Shown in pieces: positions 1-8,060 of a stretch of 64,000 bases of DNA. Positions within the stretch are counted from its first letter, which is position 1. Every line of letters begins with the position of its first letter. Source of the stretch: Paremcibacter congregatus (GTDB taxonomy: Bacteria > Pseudomonadota > Alphaproteobacteria > Sphingomonadales > Emcibacteraceae); contig NZ_CP041025.1 in the NCBI RefSeq assembly GCF_006385135.1, positions 2,511,501 to 2,575,500 of the forward strand, in the 5' to 3' direction. The notes below the pieces were generated by a model. It was not told where the DNA came from. It ran no database searches and saw only the letters and a program-made list of their open reading frames with translations. Position numbers and translations under genes: made by a program.

Positions 1-61
1 ATGACGAGGAAGCATAAACTTCCCCTCACTTCTTCATGCCTTGACTGACTTATCCCCATCG

Positions 62-78
62 CCTCAATTTCATTGAGG
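62..78 (-). terminator. weak hairpin after trkH
   Basis: CCTCAA (62-67) and TTGAGG (73-78) form a perfect 6-bp stem with a 5-nt loop just downstream of the trkH stop codon. No T-tract follows on the minus strand, so termination is only a guess. Confidence 0.3.
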
Positions 79-86
79 TGGCCCCG

Positions 87-1526
87 TCATGTCTGCCAGA
101 ATTTTGGCGAGAACAGCACCAATACGGCAAATAGTTCCAACCGACCCAGCAGCATGGCAAAACTGAGTAACCATTTTGCCGTGTCCGTCAGGTCGGAAAA
201 ATTCCCCGCCGGTCCGATTATCCGGCCGACGCCCGGGCCCACATTTGACAACGCGGTTCCCGCCCCGGAAAGCGCGGTGGTAAAATCAAGCCCGGTAAAG
301 GTCAATGCCCCCGTCAGCAGCATGACGCAAATCAGATATAAAAAGACAAACGCAAACACAGAGCCAACGGCGTTGTTATTGACTGACCTGTTATTATATT
401 TGACCACTGTAATGGCATGTGGCCAGAACAAGCGCCTGATTTCAGAGCGCAGAGCCAGAAACATAATCTGAAAGCGGAAAATTTTAATACCGCAGGATGT
501 AGATCCGGCACAGCCGCCAATGAACATAATAAAGAAAAACACCACAACAGACAGCATCCCCCATACCGTATAATCAGTTGAGGCATATCCGGTGCCGGTA
601 ATCACGGAGATCACATTGAAAGTTGTGTATCTCAACGCATCGGCAAAACCAAAACGGCCGCCGCCCCATAACCATAGCGTCAAAAAAGCAATAACGCCCC
701 CGAGCGTCCAGAAAAATCCACGCACCTGGGTGTCGGCAAGCAAACTCAGAGGACGGCCTTTCAATACCTTCAGATATAAGATAAACGGCAGACTGCCCAT
801 AATCATGAAAAAGGATATGACATAGTCGATCATCGCACTGTCAAAATGCCCGACAGAAGCATCCGATGTCGAAAACCCGCCGGTGGACAAGGTGGTAAAG
901 GCATGACACGCCGCCTCGAACGGGGTCATCCCCGCCAGCCACAGCGCCAGAGCACAAACCAGCGTCAATCCAGTATACAAAAAGGAAAGAGAGGCTGCGA
1001 GTTTTGCCGAGCGGGGAATGAAATTTTCGCTGACATCGAAAGCCTCAACCTTGAAAAGCTGCATACCGCCCACTTTCAGCATTGGCATGATCGCGACCCC
1101 CATCACAATAATACCTACACCACCGAACCATTGCAGCAGGCTGCGCCATAACAGAATGCCCGGCGGCAGACCGTCCAGCCCGGATATCACTGTTGACCCC
1201 GTGGTGGTTACCCCTGACATGGCCTCAAAAAACGCATTAGTGTAGCTTAAGTCAAGATCAGAATAAACAAAGGGCAGCGCCCCAAACAACGGAATGGCAA
1301 CCCAGGTCAATACTGTAATTAAAAAACCCTGGCGTATGGAAATTTCACCATGATCGCCCCTGTTTGACAAAAAGAGAAGACCACCGATAAAGGTCACAAA
1401 TGCCCCGCAAATGGCAAATATCTCCCAGTCGTCATTATGGGCCACCGCATCAATGATCGCAGGAACCATCATGCCCAGCCCCAAAATAACCAGAAACAAA
1501 CCAATGATCAAAAGGATCACGGACAT
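87..1526 (-). CDS. trkH: TrkH-family potassium uptake membrane subunit
   Basis: This is the ion-translocating subunit of a Trk-type K+ uptake system in the inner membrane, which normally works with the cytoplasmic NAD-binding protein TrkA (not in this window). The 479-aa product is hydrophobic throughout and shows the four pore loops of the family, recognisable as SGVTTTGSTV, LSTGGFSTS, VITGTGYAST and LSNVGPGVG, each with the conserved filter glycine. The ATG at 1526 gives the usual family length and starts directly at the first membrane helix. A GTG at 1610 would add 28 polar residues and overlap the upstream gene by 13 nt. That upstream gene (1598-1912) is on the same strand and probably co-transcribed. 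Confidence 0.9.
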   Translation of the reverse strand: MSVILLIIGLFLVILGLGMMVPAIIDAVAHNDDWEIFAICGAFVTFIGGLLFLSNRGDHGEISIRQGFLITVLTWVAIPLFGALPFVYSDLDLSYTNAFFEAMSGVTTTGSTVISGLDGLPPGILLWRSLLQWFGGVGIIVMGVAIMPMLKVGGMQLFKVEAFDVSENFIPRSAKLAASLSFLYTGLTLVCALALWLAGMTPFEAACHAFTTLSTGGFSTSDASVGHFDSAMIDYVISFFMIMGSLPFILYLKVLKGRPLSLLADTQVRGFFWTLGGVIAFLTLWLWGGGRFGFADALRYTTFNVISVITGTGYASTDYTVWGMLSVVVFFFIMFIGGCAGSTSCGIKIFRFQIMFLALRSEIRRLFWPHAITVVKYNNRSVNNNAVGSVFAFVFLYLICVMLLTGALTFTGLDFTTALSGAGTALSNVGPGVGRIIGPAGNFSDLTDTAKWLLSFAMLLGRLELFAVLVLFSPKFWQT

Positions 1527-1597
1527 TTCTTGTGGCTTGGACCGGCTCTCCAGGGCTGTTCTATCCTTCCCGGTCAACCAGGAAGATGAAACGCCTG

Positions 1598-1912
1598 TCA
1601 CAGCTCCCACCCTTTAATATACCAGGAAATCAGTAAAAACACCTCTGTCAGAAAGGTGACAATAAACAGCATCTGGATATCATGCAGGAAAACATCATAG
1701 TGATCCGCCATCCAGTTCGGCTTGAGAAAACCCGCATATTCCAGAAGACGTTCAATACCGTATCCGGATAAATATTCGCCTTCAAAGGTCACAAAAGCCA
1801 GAATAAAAAGCGCCACGGCAGCCGCAGCCATTAGAAAAGTGCCTTTTTCAATTTCCCGAACGGAAAATTTAAGACCCTCTTCTCGTAATTCTTCAATCAT
1901 TGACCGTAACAT
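1598..1912 (-). CDS. small membrane protein of unknown function upstream of trkH
   Basis: The 104-aa protein has a charged N-terminus (about 20 residues, rich in Glu, Arg and Lys) followed by two hydrophobic stretches, roughly residues 27-45 and 80-98. This suggests two transmembrane helices joined by a loop containing GYGIERLLEYAGF. I recognise no named family. It lies immediately upstream of trkH on the same strand, so a role in K+ transport or membrane voltage is possible but rests on position only. The ATG at 1912 is preceded by a purine-rich ribosome-binding site that lies inside a predicted hairpin (1920-1941). Confidence 0.75.
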   Translation of the reverse strand: MLRSMIEELREEGLKFSVREIEKGTFLMAAAAVALFILAFVTFEGEYLSGYGIERLLEYAGFLKPNWMADHYDVFLHDIQMLFIVTFLTEVFLLISWYIKGWEL

Positions 1913-1919
1913 GTTTACA

Positions 1920-1941
1920 CCTGTTCCTTGATAAGGACAGG
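1920..1941 (-). promoter_or_regulatory. hairpin covering the ribosome-binding site of the small membrane protein
   Basis: On the minus strand CCTGTCCTT pairs with AAGGAACAGG around a 3-nt loop, with one bulged base. The 3' arm, AAGGAACAGG, is the only candidate Shine-Dalgarno sequence before the ATG at 1912. The RNA could therefore hide its own ribosome-binding site. No ligand or effector is suggested by the sequence. Confidence 0.4.
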
Positions 1942-2063
1942 CAACCTAGCGCCAAAATTTAATTCTGTCTAACGAAAATTATTTGAAAATAAATTCGATT
2001 TTTTTGCATTCATTCTAAGGATAGGAAAAAAACTGTAACACTTTCCTTCTGCAGGGCTTTTAC

Positions 2064-2927
2064 TCACAAGGTTTTGCCAATGGCGCGGAATCCTTCCAAA
2101 AGAGGGGTGATCAAATTATTATGCACATCCTTGCAGGAGGCAAGATAGACCGGTTGCGAGATGGTCGGGGCGTCTTCAATCGTCGACATTTCGCCAGACT
2201 CAATATATTCCGCCACCATGGACTGAGGGAAATAGCCATAGCCCCCATGCTCAAGAATATATTTAACACCATAGATCCCGACACTGAAGGAAAGCTGCGG
2301 TACGAGGCTTTCGGGAAAATAATGTCTTTTCGCTTCTCTGAATTCCTTACCCCATTCCACATCAATGTAATTCTCCCCCTTGAATGTGGTGAAATGGCCG
2401 GCGGCAGCGGCGTCTCCCGTCCTGGCCACCAACAGGAAGTTTTCCTGATATAGTTTTTCAACGAGCACCCCTGGAAGTGTCGGGGCGGACAGAATAATCG
2501 CCATATCTATAATGCCTTCTGCAAGCTTGCGGTTCAGATCTTCTGCGATGCCGAATTCTACCCGATAAGCGACATCGGGAAAAGTTGTCCGCGCCCAGGG
2601 CAACCACTTCATTATGATAGGTTCCCACAATGCCGGACGCGCCCCGATACAGACATGGTCCTGATAGCTGTCCTCTGTCGACATCTTATGCAATGCCCGT
2701 TCCCAAAGCTGAATAAAACTGAGGGCGTATTCCTGAAAATTTTCCCCAGCCTGCGTGAGACTTGCCCCAGATTTGTTGCGTACAAACAAGGACCTACCCA
2801 ATTGATCTTCAAGAGATTTCACCCGGGCGCTGATGGTCGATTGCGTCACATTCAGCCGGGTAGCGGCTTCTCTGAAGTTGCCCGCATCAATAATGGCGAG
2901 AAATGTTTTGGCAAGAGTGATATCCAT
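2064..2927 (-). CDS. LysR-family transcriptional regulator
   Basis: The 287-aa protein has the typical LysR layout. An N-terminal winged helix-turn-helix occupies about residues 1-60, with the pattern AATRLNVTQSTISARVKSLEDQLG. A periplasmic-binding-protein-like effector domain follows from about residue 90. The ATG at 2927 gives the standard MDITLAKTFLAI start. LysR proteins often control a divergent neighbour, but here the adjacent upstream gene (the M67 peptidase, ending at 2981) runs the same way, so the target is not evident. The effector cannot be deduced. Confidence 0.93.
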   Translation of the reverse strand: MDITLAKTFLAIIDAGNFREAATRLNVTQSTISARVKSLEDQLGRSLFVRNKSGASLTQAGENFQEYALSFIQLWERALHKMSTEDSYQDHVCIGARPALWEPIIMKWLPWARTTFPDVAYRVEFGIAEDLNRKLAEGIIDMAIILSAPTLPGVLVEKLYQENFLLVARTGDAAAAGHFTTFKGENYIDVEWGKEFREAKRHYFPESLVPQLSFSVGIYGVKYILEHGGYGYFPQSMVAEYIESGEMSTIEDAPTISQPVYLASCKDVHNNLITPLLEGFRAIGKTL

Positions 2928-2980
2928 TCTTTCAGACCTTGTGTTTCAGGTAAAATCTTGCCTTGTCGGCGCCAGAATTC

Positions 2981-3409
2981 TTAAAACAATACGATCGGCA
3001 CGACATCAAAGTCCGCCTGTGTTTCCGGGGCCAGAAACGCCTTGACCCCGCCTATATGACCCTTTGAAACCTGAACAATCACCCAGACCATGGCCGGATC
3101 ATAATTCTGCTGCCGATCCCGGTCGGAAGGCCGCGCCAATCCCTCTGGATGACTGTGGTAATGGCCGAGAATAATATCATCCTTATCCCGCAGTTGCTTG
3201 TGGTATTTCAAAATCAACGCCGGATCAATCTCAAAAGAAACATGAGGATCCGCCGCCATATTGGGAGACGGCACCACACCGGTCACCTGACCCTCGTCCC
3301 CGCCATCCCGCAACCCGATCAGAAGCCCGCATGCTTCCCGGGGATAGTCCGCCGCCACATGGTGACAGATTTGAGTCATTAATTTATCAGAGAGAATGAG
3401 CTGCATCAT
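2981..3409 (-). CDS. M67-family (JAMM/MPN+) metallopeptidase
   Basis: This 142-aa stand-alone JAMM-domain protein has the full zinc site. The catalytic Glu lies in PREACGLL (about residue 25), and the HxH...SxxD pattern is seen in HYHSHPEGLARPSDRD (about residues 83-98). Bacterial relatives cleave ubiquitin-like proteins or small sulfur-carrier conjugates (such as those handled by Mec+/CysO-type systems). No ubiquitin-like, ThiF/E1-like or cysteine synthase gene is visible nearby, so the substrate is unknown. The start overlaps the end of the DUF6476 gene by 23 nt, which implies coupled translation. Confidence 0.85.
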   Translation of the reverse strand: MMQLILSDKLMTQICHHVAADYPREACGLLIGLRDGGDEGQVTGVVPSPNMAADPHVSFEIDPALILKYHKQLRDKDDIILGHYHSHPEGLARPSDRDRQQNYDPAMVWVIVQVSKGHIGGVKAFLAPETQADFDVVPIVLF

Positions 3410-3773
3410 TATGTTTCACCTGAATGCTGCCGATCACCTTACCAGAGTAATCCACCAGGATGATCCGTTGTGTGACCCCGTCGCGGCCAATCCGCACCCA
3501 CAGCCCCGCCGCAGCAGAAGAACTTTCCAGGATTTCCTCCCCCGACTCCAAGTTAAGATCAAAGGAGAAAGGCTCCGCAGGCAGGGCGCCGCGCTCCTTT
3601 GCCGTAAGGAGGCGTTCTTTCTGCGCCGCCTCCAATTTCTCCCGTGCGGCCTTCTTTTTAGCCAGATCCATGACTTTCCAAACCACTACAGCCAGGCCCA
3701 CAACAATTAAAATCCCCATAAAGATCACAATAAACTTGAGAAATCCGCTGGTTTTTGGCAGTTCTTCTGTCAT
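3387..3773 (-). CDS. DUF6476-type single-pass membrane protein
   Basis: The 128-aa protein has a short N-terminus, one transmembrane helix (about residues 12-34, FIVIFMGILIVVGLAVVVW), a basic/coiled stretch, and a C-terminal part (LWVRIGRDGVTQRIILVDYSG) that looks like a short beta-sheet region. This matches alphaproteobacterial DUF6476 proteins, usually found divergent from an RluA-family gene as here. The function is unknown. I take the ATG at 3773. A TATAAT box at 3790-3795 would give a very short leader for it. An upstream ATG at 3791 is the alternative and would extend further into the divergent gene. Confidence 0.75.
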   Translation of the reverse strand: MTEELPKTSGFLKFIVIFMGILIVVGLAVVVWKVMDLAKKKAAREKLEAAQKERLLTAKERGALPAEPFSFDLNLESGEEILESSSAAAGLWVRIGRDGVTQRIILVDYSGKVIGSIQVKHNDAAHSL

Positions 3774-4857
3774 GACAATAGATAATTCCATTATAAGTGA
3801 TGAAACAGCGGCGGATACAACAGCCACTGACGTTACGGTAGACAGCGAGACCGAAGGTCTGCGGCTGGATAAATTCCTCTCCCAATCTGTGCCGGACATC
3901 AGCCGCTCGCGTCTGAAAAATCTGGTCACTGAAGGTGAGGTACAGCTCGCCCCGGCGGCGTCTCCCTCTACGCCCGCGACAATAAACGACCCATCATATC
4001 GGGTCAAACGCGGAGATCAGTTTTTTTTCACTTTACCCGATACAACAGAGCCCGTGCCCGTTGGTCAGGACATCCCGCTGGACGTGGTGTATGAAGACGA
4101 CCAGCTGATCGTAATCAATAAAGCGGCTGGCATGGTGGTTCACCCCGCCCCCGGTAATCCGGACGGCACCCTGGTCAACGCCCTGATCTATCATTGTGGC
4201 GACAGCCTGTCGGGCATCAATGGTGTCAAGCGTCCGGGTATCGTCCACCGTATCGACAAGGACACCAGCGGCCTGATGGTGGCGGCGAAGACTGACCGCG
4301 CCCATGCCAAGCTCGCCAAACAATTCGCCAAACACAGTCTGGAACGCGCCTATCAGGCCGTCGTCTGGGGCGTTCCCAACCCGGCGGCGGCTGAAATCCA
4401 CAAAAAAATTGGCCGTGATCCGCGCAATCGCCTGAAAATGTCTGTGGTGCCTTATGAAAGCAAGCGCGGGCGCGACGCCATCACCCATTATCGTGTCTTG
4501 CGCCGGCTGGAGCCTAAACGCAAAACGTTTGAACGCGGCGACGCCATCCAGAAACTGGCCCCGAGCCTGAGTCTGGTGGAATGCCGACTTGAAACCGGCC
4601 GTACGCATCAGGTCAGGGTTCATATGGCGAGTATCCGCCATCCCCTGGTCGGCGACCCCTTCTATGGCAAAGCAGGGCCAATCATGTCAAAAAACTTCTC
4701 AGATGAAGCCCAGCAAGCCCTGCTTGACTTTAAAAGACAAGCTCTTCACGCCTATGTGATCGGATTTGTACATCCCACCACTGGCGAAACCTTGACATTT
4801 GAGGCAGAATTACCAAATGACATGAAACGCCTTATTTCTGCCCTCGAAAAAAATTAG
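3772..4857 (+). CDS. RluA-family 23S rRNA pseudouridine synthase
   Basis: This 361-aa enzyme isomerises specific uridines to pseudouridine in rRNA (RluC/RluD type). An N-terminal S4-like RNA-binding segment (RLDKFLSQSVPDISRSRLKN) precedes the catalytic domain. The signature GIVHRIDKDTSGLMVAAK (about residues 160-177) contains the catalytic Asp. A C-terminal ETGRTHQVRVHM motif is also typical. The only ATG before the S4 region is at 3772, and it shares the tetranucleotide CATG with the start codon of the divergent DUF6476 gene. No clear ribosome-binding site precedes it, so a leaderless or short-leader message is likely. It is followed after 95 bp by rpoH. Confidence 0.92.
   Translation: MTIDNSIISDETAADTTATDVTVDSETEGLRLDKFLSQSVPDISRSRLKNLVTEGEVQLAPAASPSTPATINDPSYRVKRGDQFFFTLPDTTEPVPVGQDIPLDVVYEDDQLIVINKAAGMVVHPAPGNPDGTLVNALIYHCGDSLSGINGVKRPGIVHRIDKDTSGLMVAAKTDRAHAKLAKQFAKHSLERAYQAVVWGVPNPAAAEIHKKIGRDPRNRLKMSVVPYESKRGRDAITHYRVLRRLEPKRKTFERGDAIQKLAPSLSLVECRLETGRTHQVRVHMASIRHPLVGDPFYGKAGPIMSKNFSDEAQQALLDFKRQALHAYVIGFVHPTTGETLTFEAELPNDMKRLISALEKN
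3790..3819 (-). promoter_or_regulatory. candidate promoter for the DUF6476-M67 unit, inside the rluA-family coding region
   Basis: The minus strand carries a perfect TATAAT at 3795-3790 with a weak TTGTAT 18 bp upstream (3819-3814). The predicted transcript would begin about 10 nt before the ATG at 3773, so it is nearly leaderless. The promoter lies within codons 7-16 of the divergent gene. Confidence 0.4.
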
Positions 4858-4884
4858 ACTTGGGTTAGAAATCAGGCCGACAAG

Positions 4885-4913
4885 GTGAAAAAAATACGAG
4901 AGTATGTTATACT
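4885..4913 (+). promoter_or_regulatory. candidate rpoH promoter
   Basis: GTGAAA (4885-4890) and TATACT (4908-4913) are separated by 17 bp. Transcription would begin near 4920, giving a leader of about 33 nt to the ATG at 4953. The region does not show an obvious heat-shock consensus. Confidence 0.45.
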
Positions 4914-4952
4914 TATTCAATGAGTATGATGAAAGACAAGGTGGAGAGCATT

Positions 4953-5849
4953 ATGGCGCAGAACATTACCCCGGCAATTACCCCTGAAGGCAGTCTGACA
5001 AGATACCTGCAGGAAATCCGCAAGTTCCCCATGCTGAAACCAGAAGAAGAATTTATGCTGGCCAAAGCATGGACCGAGCATGAAGACAGCGAAGCCGCCC
5101 ATAAGCTGGTGACCTCGCATCTGCGGCTGGTGGCCAAGATCGCCATGGGCTATCGTGGCTATGGGTTGCCTGTGGGCGAACTGATCTCAGAAGGCAATGT
5201 CGGCATGATGCAGGCGGTAAAACGCTTCGACCCCGATCGCGGTTTCCGACTGGCCACCTATGCCATGTGGTGGATTCGCGCTTCCATTCAGGAATATATA
5301 CTGCGCTCCTGGTCACTGGTTAAAATTGGCACCACTGCGGCTCAGAAGAAATTATTCTTCAACCTGCGTCGGGTCAAGGGCCAGATACAGGCGATTGACG
5401 ATGGCGATCTTCATCCCGATCATGTCTCTGAAATTGCCACTCGACTGGATGTCAGCGAAAATGATGTAGTACAGATGAACCGCCGGATGGCCGGTGCCGA
5501 TCATTCCCTGAATGCGCCAATGCGCGCCGACGCCGAAGGCGAGTGGATGGACTGGCTCGAAGACGAAAACGCCGTTGACCAGGAAACCGCCTATGCCAAT
5601 GATGAAGAACTGGACAACCGCCGCGCCCTGATGGCCGATGCCATGCAGGGACTGAACGAGCGTGAGCAGCATATTCTCACCGAACGCCGCCTGAAAGACA
5701 GCCCGGCGACTCTGGAAGATCTGAGTAAAGTCTATAACATCAGCCGCGAACGGGTGCGCCAGATTGAGGTCCGCGCCTTCGAAAAGCTGCAAAAATCCAT
5801 GCAGGATGCCGCCCTCGCCGACGGCACCATGACAATCGATCAAGAATAG
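4953..5849 (+). CDS. rpoH: RNA polymerase heat-shock sigma factor RpoH (sigma-32)
   Basis: The 298-aa sigma-70-family factor directs RNA polymerase to heat-shock and protein-quality promoters. Region 2 is clear (EGNVGMMQAVKRFDPDRGFRLATYAMWWIRA), and the RpoH box QKKLFFNLR, the region bound by chaperones and FtsH in the family, follows at about residues 130-138. Region 4 ends with ISRERVRQIEVRAFEKLQ. I choose the ATG at 4953 because GGAG lies 9 nt upstream and the product begins MAQNITPAITPE, as is usual in alphaproteobacteria. An ATG at 4920 would add 11 residues but would be almost at the transcription start. A strong terminator follows, so this is a single-gene unit or the end of an rluA-rpoH unit. 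Confidence 0.95.
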   Translation: MAQNITPAITPEGSLTRYLQEIRKFPMLKPEEEFMLAKAWTEHEDSEAAHKLVTSHLRLVAKIAMGYRGYGLPVGELISEGNVGMMQAVKRFDPDRGFRLATYAMWWIRASIQEYILRSWSLVKIGTTAAQKKLFFNLRRVKGQIQAIDDGDLHPDHVSEIATRLDVSENDVVQMNRRMAGADHSLNAPMRADAEGEWMDWLEDENAVDQETAYANDEELDNRRALMADAMQGLNEREQHILTERRLKDSPATLEDLSKVYNISRERVRQIEVRAFEKLQKSMQDAALADGTMTIDQE

Positions 5850-5873
5850 ACACAACCTGATACAAACAAATAT

Positions 5874-5911
5874 AAAGGCGGCAGACGTTTAGATCTGCCG
5901 CCTTTACTTTA
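5874..5911 (+). terminator. rho-independent terminator after rpoH
   Basis: AAAGGCGGCAGA (5874-5885) pairs perfectly with TCTGCCGCCTTT (5894-5905) around an 8-nt loop, 24 nt after the rpoH stop codon. A short T-rich stretch follows. Confidence 0.85.
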
Positions 5912-6024
5912 TAAGCTTCCTCTCTCCTGAATATAATGGGCGGCTACAACCTTTATTGTACTTTTTCTTTTTGGTTTTATCCCATAAAGTACGTTCAATT
6001 CGCCCCGTAATCAGGAGAACCCTC

Positions 6025-6642
6025 ATGCCCCTCGGCCTAGAAAAATTACATAAAGCTGAAACGCACCGTGAAGCTTTGATCAAATTCCTGCTGCTGCTGG
6101 GGCTGCTCATTGCCTATTTCAGCTACCTCAGTTACGAGTATGGCCTGATGACCGGGGGATTGGTGGCTCTTCTGACCTGGAGCTTTTTTGTCCTGTGCAC
6201 CCCCGTGGCCGATGCCGGTTTCCTGCTGGATTTTCCCATTCGTCTGATCTTTGGCTTCCGGATGCTCTATAGCGAAATTATCGTCTGGGTCCTTGCCATA
6301 AGCGTGAATACCTACGGCCTTCTTTTCACCCAAAGTGTCTATGAAAAAACCATTTTGACCATTCTCTTGAAGAAAATCCTGATCACGCCAGTACCCTATT
6401 GGAGCATTATCCTGCTGAGCGGCACCGGCACCTTTCTCTCAATCTATTTCGGCGACGAGATGCTGGATGTCCTCCGCCATCGTGACCGCGCCAAATATCA
6501 TCAACATGCCTTCAAATTGAAAATCGTTGCCGTAATCAGCCTGTTTACCCTGATTTTCCTGTCTTATTATTTTCTGCTCGATTCCCTTGATATAGACATT
6601 CAGGAAATCAAGGTTTCCCACACAATTGCCCCACTGTCCTAA
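6025..6642 (+). CDS. conserved polytopic membrane protein of unknown function
   Basis: The 205-aa protein has five or so hydrophobic segments separated by conserved-looking polar patches (LCTPVADAGFLLDFPIRL, FGDEMLDVLRHRDRAKYHQH). I recall similar uncharacterised membrane proteins in other bacteria but know no function. The ATG at 6025 is set by AGGAG 7 nt upstream. Longer open sequence exists upstream but has no ribosome-binding site. Between the rpoH terminator and this gene there is an inverted repeat, GTACTTT (5958-5964) and AAAGTAC (5986-5992), that may be regulatory. A histidine-rich C-terminal cytoplasmic stretch (RHRDRAKYHQH) could bind metal, but this is conjecture. Confidence 0.75.
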   Translation: MPLGLEKLHKAETHREALIKFLLLLGLLIAYFSYLSYEYGLMTGGLVALLTWSFFVLCTPVADAGFLLDFPIRLIFGFRMLYSEIIVWVLAISVNTYGLLFTQSVYEKTILTILLKKILITPVPYWSIILLSGTGTFLSIYFGDEMLDVLRHRDRAKYHQHAFKLKIVAVISLFTLIFLSYYFLLDSLDIDIQEIKVSHTIAPLS

Positions 6643-6687
6643 GCCGGGATAGCTGAAAAAACGGGCTTTTAAAAAATCCCTTGCGCT

Positions 6688-6726
6688 TTGGCTAAAATAG
6701 ATGTACCCCTTATTGTAATGGTACAT
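6688..6726 (+). promoter_or_regulatory. promoter with operator for the YtrA-type regulator operon
   Basis: A promoter TTGGCT (6688-6693), 17-bp spacer, TATTGT (6711-6716) overlaps the inverted repeat ATGTACC (6701-6707) / GGTACAT (6720-6726), whose arms are perfectly complementary and 12 bp apart. The right arm ends 14 nt before the regulator's ATG. Position and symmetry fit autorepression by the downstream GntR protein. Confidence 0.65.
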
Positions 6727-6740
6727 ATGGAGCACCAACG

Positions 6741-7121
6741 ATGGAAATTACGATCGACATTGAAGATACGGTCCCGCTGTATGCCCAGCTGGTCACCCAG
6801 ATCAAGCAGGCGGTGATGGACGGGGCGATTGCGCCGGGAGACCCCCTGCCCTCTATCCGGCAATTGGCCAATGACCTGGAAATGAATAACAAGACCGTCG
6901 CCAAGGCCTATCAATTGCTCGAACGAGACAGTGTCATCCAGACCAAGGGCTATCGCGGCACCTATATCCATCCGGACGCCCGGGCCAACAGCATGGTCGA
7001 TGTCAATGACCTGGTGGTCGCGACCCTGGAAAAGGCCATCACAACATTACGAAATGCCGGCGCGACGGATTCAGAAATCCGCATCGCTTTCGCCAATATC
7101 CTGAACAATAAGACCGCGTAA
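6741..7121 (+). CDS. GntR-family regulator, YtrA subfamily
   Basis: The 126-aa protein consists of a winged helix-turn-helix (about residues 8-75, with LPSIRQLANDLEMNNKTVAKAYQLLERD) and only a short C-terminal dimerisation tail. That is the hallmark of the YtrA subfamily as opposed to the FadR, HutC or MocR types. YtrA regulators usually repress their own operon, which commonly encodes membrane transport or envelope proteins. Here two paralogous membrane proteins follow, the first after only 10 bp. GGAG lies 8 nt before the ATG. The inverted repeat ATGTACC-N12-GGTACAT in its promoter is the probable operator. The inducer is unknown. Confidence 0.9.
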   Translation: MEITIDIEDTVPLYAQLVTQIKQAVMDGAIAPGDPLPSIRQLANDLEMNNKTVAKAYQLLERDSVIQTKGYRGTYIHPDARANSMVDVNDLVVATLEKAITTLRNAGATDSEIRIAFANILNNKTA

Positions 7122-7131
7122 GGAATAAGAC

Positions 7132-8025
7132 ATGACATTTGACCCCCTGATCACCACAGCCTTGTTTTACCTGATCTTTTTAAGCCAGATTTATCTTCTG
7201 TCTCTGCGTTATCCACGGATCATGCTGAGCCGGCTCACGTATGTGCTGAAAAATTTTCCCGCGAACGACTATCCGAAACTTTATCCGGCAAGTTACACGT
7301 TCGACACAGAACGGAAGGCCAGACAGGGCATGCGCCTTTTCCGCGGTATGAACATCGTCATTGCCCTGATAGGTCTGGGCCTGATCCTGACCGGCCTCAT
7401 GACCGGCTACCGCCCCCAAGGCCATGGCGAGGAAGCGCTGGTTGCCGCCTTCTTTGTGCTACAGGCCGTCCCCCATGTCCTGACGGAGCTGACCACGTTT
7501 AAACATTATAAATTAATGCGCCAATGCAATAACAGTAGCCGCCGCACCGCCTCCTTAACGCGCCGCCATCTGTTTGACTTTATTTCGCCAGTTCCGGTTA
7601 TTCTGGCCGTAGCCCTGATCATCATCTGGCTCGTCTATTTTCTGACCGTTGCCGGTCTCACTGTTCCTTTGAAAAGGAGCGTTTATGTTATGCTTCTGGC
7701 CGTTTCTATGGCTAATTTTGTCTTTGTCGCCATGATTGTCCAGCATCTGAGGGGCCGTAAGCTTGATCCCCATCTGGCACATAAGGATAAACTCAAGCAA
7801 ACTGAACTCGTCATCAGATCCGCTGTCATCGGCAGCATCGCGCTGAGCAGCTTTCTGATCATTGATCAGGCGGTTCAGCAATATGCCCTCGATTACCTCC
7901 AGCCAGCGATCATTAGTCTCTATTTCCAAGCGATTATTATCTTCGGCCCCGGCGCCATGTTGCGCGGCTACAGGCCCGAAGAAATTGATTTCACCGTATA
8001 CAAAAAGGATGCCCTAAGCCTGTAA
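7132..8025 (+). CDS. multi-pass membrane protein, first of two paralogues
   Basis: The 297-aa protein has about seven hydrophobic segments. It shares a clear block pattern with the next gene: LFYLIF.SQI.LLS at the N-terminus, DYPKLYP near residue 45, TGYRP.GHGEE near residue 97, KMRQ/LMRQ..NSS.RTA, RRLFDF.SP, and a C-terminal D.AV..Y...LQP.I.S.YFQ.I followed by DF.VYK.DA. I know no function for this family. It is the second gene of an operon headed by a YtrA-type regulator, so expression probably responds to that regulator's signal, for example envelope stress or a small molecule. Transport or sensing in the membrane is possible. Confidence 0.75.
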   Translation: MTFDPLITTALFYLIFLSQIYLLSLRYPRIMLSRLTYVLKNFPANDYPKLYPASYTFDTERKARQGMRLFRGMNIVIALIGLGLILTGLMTGYRPQGHGEEALVAAFFVLQAVPHVLTELTTFKHYKLMRQCNNSSRRTASLTRRHLFDFISPVPVILAVALIIIWLVYFLTVAGLTVPLKRSVYVMLLAVSMANFVFVAMIVQHLRGRKLDPHLAHKDKLKQTELVIRSAVIGSIALSSFLIIDQAVQQYALDYLQPAIISLYFQAIIIFGPGAMLRGYRPEEIDFTVYKKDALSL

Positions 8026-8060
8026 GGCCCGGCAGCGCCACGCGCATAAAGGAACACGTT

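Noticed and set aside
1-15. Possible start of a minus-strand gene (ATG at 15-13 after a GAGGGG sequence, reading MLPRH)
   Set aside because: Only five codons are inside the window, so nothing can be supported.
5958-5992. Inverted repeat GTACTTT/AAAGTAC as a definite operator
   Set aside because: The arms are 21 bp apart and no regulator is linked. It is mentioned only as a possibility in the neighbouring gene entry.
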